Under the pieces are notes generated by a model. That model was not told the origin of the DNA. It saw only the letters and a list, made by a program, of their open reading frames with translations, and searched no databases. Made by a program: the position numbers and the translations under genes. Source: CAYUWK01 sp964580085 (GTDB taxonomy: Bacteria > Patescibacteriota > Minisyncoccia > Minisyncoccales > CG1-02-41-26). From it: a DNA stretch of 5,754 nt. Position 1 is the first letter of the stretch. The number at the start of each line of letters is the position of its first letter. Below, in pieces: positions 4,307 to 5,754 of the stretch. The stretch lies in assembly GCA_964580085.1 (NCBI GenBank), contig CAZOJF010000029.1, positions 1 through 5,754 on the forward strand, read 5' to 3'.

Positions 4307-5754
4307 CTATTAATAGCTTTTTTTATTTCTTTTGCAACTACTTCAATTACTGGAACGCTTACAGTGTTTCCGAATTGCTTATATAGGGCAGAATCTGAAA
4401 TTTGTGGCAGTTTATAATCTTCTGGAAAACCTTGGATTCGAGCGCATTCTAAAGGAGTTAATTTTCTAATACCTTTTTTATCTATAATAATAGGCACATT
4501 GTGTCCCCCCGTGCCCATATTTGCTGTGAGTGTTGGGCAGACGTCACTCTTATTTTCGCGAACATATTGCCTACGCCATTGATATACTTTTCCTTCTTCT
4601 TTTACAAAATCTTTCAGTTTTTTATATAAAGGCTTTCCGTTATAGTAATATTTTTCTGGAATGTTTTTTTCCAGTAAATCAGTAATTTTTTTTGTCAGTC
4701 TTATTGGATTAGGAAAAGAAAATTTATCGGCATAACCTTTGTTTTTAAAACCCACAATATAGATCCGTTCTCGATTCTGTGGGACATCTCCATATTCCAT
4801 ACTGTTTAAGACCTTGGATTTCATATAATAGCCGAGATTTTTTAAAGTTTCTTCAATTATTCTAAAAGTTTTCCCTCCGTCGTGGCTCTTTAGATTTTTT
4901 ACATTCTCAAGAAGAAAGCCCTTTGGTCTGCGAGCATCGATAATTCTTGCGATATCAAAAAATAAATTTCCGCGTCCCTTTTTATCATTAAATCCCTGTC
5001 TATATCCAGCAATAGAAAATGCTTGGCAGGGGAAACCACCAAGCAAGAAGTCAAATCTTGGCAGATCGTCTATTCCAATTTCTCTTATATCTTCAACTAT
5101 AAGCTTTGACTTAGAAAAATTTAAATCATAAGTAAGCTTGCATTGTTTGTCAAAATCGTTGGCAAAAACAGTACGAAAACCAGCTTTTTCAAAGCCAATA
5201 CGCATTCCTCCAATACCTGCAAAAAGATCAATAGTTCTAAGTCCGTACTCTGTCTTTTTTTCAATATTCTCTTTCGGTTTATTAGAAATATTGCTTATTA
5301 CTTGGATAACGACACCTCTTATCTCAACTTCCTTTCTGAATAAAGGTAGCATGTTCGGGTTTCTTGGCTCAAGACGAAATCTGTTTTTATCCCTATAAAG
5401 TTTTTTTAGAGTTGCTTTATTGTCATCAATGACTGCTACAACTGTTTGTCCGTTTTCCGCAACAGATTGTTTTTTAATTATCACGATATCGCCATCGAAA
5501 ATACCTTCATTGATCATGCTTTCTCCAACAACGCGAAGGGCATAATAGTTTTTTGAATTTTTAATAGCAGGATTTAGTATAGGGACAGTCTCCCAAAAGT
5601 CCTCAATGGCTTCTATAGGTTGTCCAGCAGCTATTTTGCCTACAATTGGGATATCAATAATTATCCTTATTTCTTTTTTCAAAATAATTCCTCGAGCAGA
5701 ATTTTTATTTCTTGAGAGATAGCCTTTTTCTTTTAGTGTATTTATGTGTTCGTG
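4303..5754 (-). CDS. LexA repressor fused to cytosine-C5 DNA methyltransferase (N-terminus outside window)
   Basis: One uninterrupted frame runs from the window edge to TAG, with 483 residues visible (numbered from the codon at 5754). Residues 1-24 (HEHINTLKEKGYLSRN...) match the recognition-helix end and wing of the LexA winged HTH. Residues 31-155 are the LexA S24 peptidase domain: cleavage pair Ala43-Gly44 in KIAAGQP, nucleophile Ser79 in GESM, general-base Lys117 in ATLKKL. After a linker (about 155-172) comes a full C5 methyltransferase: motif I DLFAGIGG (176-183), motif IV with catalytic Cys243 in PCQ, motif VI ENV (283-285), motif VIII QNRERIYIVGF (326-336), a variable region with a probable target-recognition segment near 407-419, motif IX near 430-444, and motif X QFGNTVSVPVI (460-470). 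Translation from the TTG at 5682 would discard the HTH and is rejected. All catalytic residues are present. Probable role: the modification half of an R-M system carrying a DNA-damage-responsive repressor. Confidence 0.93.
   Translation of the reverse strand, partial: HEHINTLKEKGYLSRNKNSARGIILKKEIRIIIDIPIVGKIAAGQPIEAIEDFWETVPILNPAIKNSKNYYALRVVGESMINEGIFDGDIVIIKKQSVAENGQTVVAVIDDNKATLKKLYRDKNRFRLEPRNPNMLPLFRKEVEIRGVVIQVISNISNKPKENIEKKTEYGLRTIDLFAGIGGMRIGFEKAGFRTVFANDFDKQCKLTYDLNFSKSKLIVEDIREIGIDDLPRFDFLLGGFPCQAFSIAGYRQGFNDKKGRGNLFFDIARIIDARRPKGFLLENVKNLKSHDGGKTFRIIEETLKNLGYYMKSKVLNSMEYGDVPQNRERIYIVGFKNKGYADKFSFPNPIRLTKKITDLLEKNIPEKYYYNGKPLYKKLKDFVKEEGKVYQWRRQYVRENKSDVCPTLTANMGTGGHNVPIIIDKKGIRKLTPLECARIQGFPEDYKLPQISDSALYKQFGNTVSVPVIEVVAKEIKKAINS
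5623..5628 (-). other. LexA-type autocleavage site (Ala-Gly) in the fusion protein
   Basis: GCT-GGA encodes the Ala-Gly pair in VGKIAAGQP, aligned with the Ala84-Gly85 scissile bond of E. coli LexA. It is 36 residues before the nucleophile Ser (codon 5520-5518), which is 38 residues before the Lys (codon 5406-5404); E. coli has 35 and 37. Cleavage here would separate the winged HTH from the peptidase-methyltransferase remainder. Confidence 0.8.

Noticed and set aside
4557..4567. CGAACATAT half-site resembling a Gram-positive SOS box
   Set aside because: The second half does not match, and it lies inside the methyltransferase coding region.
4303..5682. Methyltransferase gene starting at the TTG at 5682
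   Set aside because: The same frame continues upstream to the window edge with clear LexA winged-HTH sequence, so the TTG is an internal Leu codon.

Overview
The window is AT-rich and tightly packed, and it is bacterial. The genes present are a cysteinyl-tRNA synthetase, a clamp-loader dnaX, a tRNA-Gln, and a restriction-modification (R-M) pair whose methyltransferase is fused to LexA. Very short spacers, a small DnaX (368 residues once the intein is removed) and a CysRS resembling those of Patescibacteria/CPR genomes suggest a Parcubacteria-like organism. That placement is an inference from memory of family sequences, not a proof.

Left part (1-2963): the N-terminal 155 codons of cysS run leftward off the window. 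An 80-bp divergent spacer separates them from dnaX, which runs rightward. dnaX is interrupted directly after its Walker B Asp-Glu by an in-frame 410-residue intein with LAGLIDADG-type endonuclease motifs. A tRNA-Gln(UUG) with encoded CCA starts 7 nt after the dnaX stop.

Middle part (2964-3487): this holds an 87-residue two-helix membrane protein with no assignable function. It is flanked by two copies of a GC-rich 10-mer exactly 300 bp apart. Downstream is a compact, structured, tRNA-T-arm-like segment closed by a 6-bp stem and followed by a T-run. Then come a promoter-like box, a very strong Shine-Dalgarno and a possible 18-codon leader ORF that ends 2 nt before the next gene.

Right part (3488-5754): a putative PD-(D/E)XK restriction endonuclease reads rightward and meets a leftward gene tail to tail, with stop codons overlapping by 4 nt. 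The leftward gene is the most notable object here. It encodes a LexA repressor (end of the winged HTH, Ala-Gly cleavage site, Ser/Lys dyad) fused in one frame to a complete cytosine-C5 DNA methyltransferase. Its reading frame is open to the window edge, so the true start lies outside. The proposed system is an R-M pair in which the modification enzyme is also a self-cleaving SOS-type repressor, which could tie methylation and/or restriction to DNA damage. The domain content is read directly from the sequence; the regulatory model is inference.
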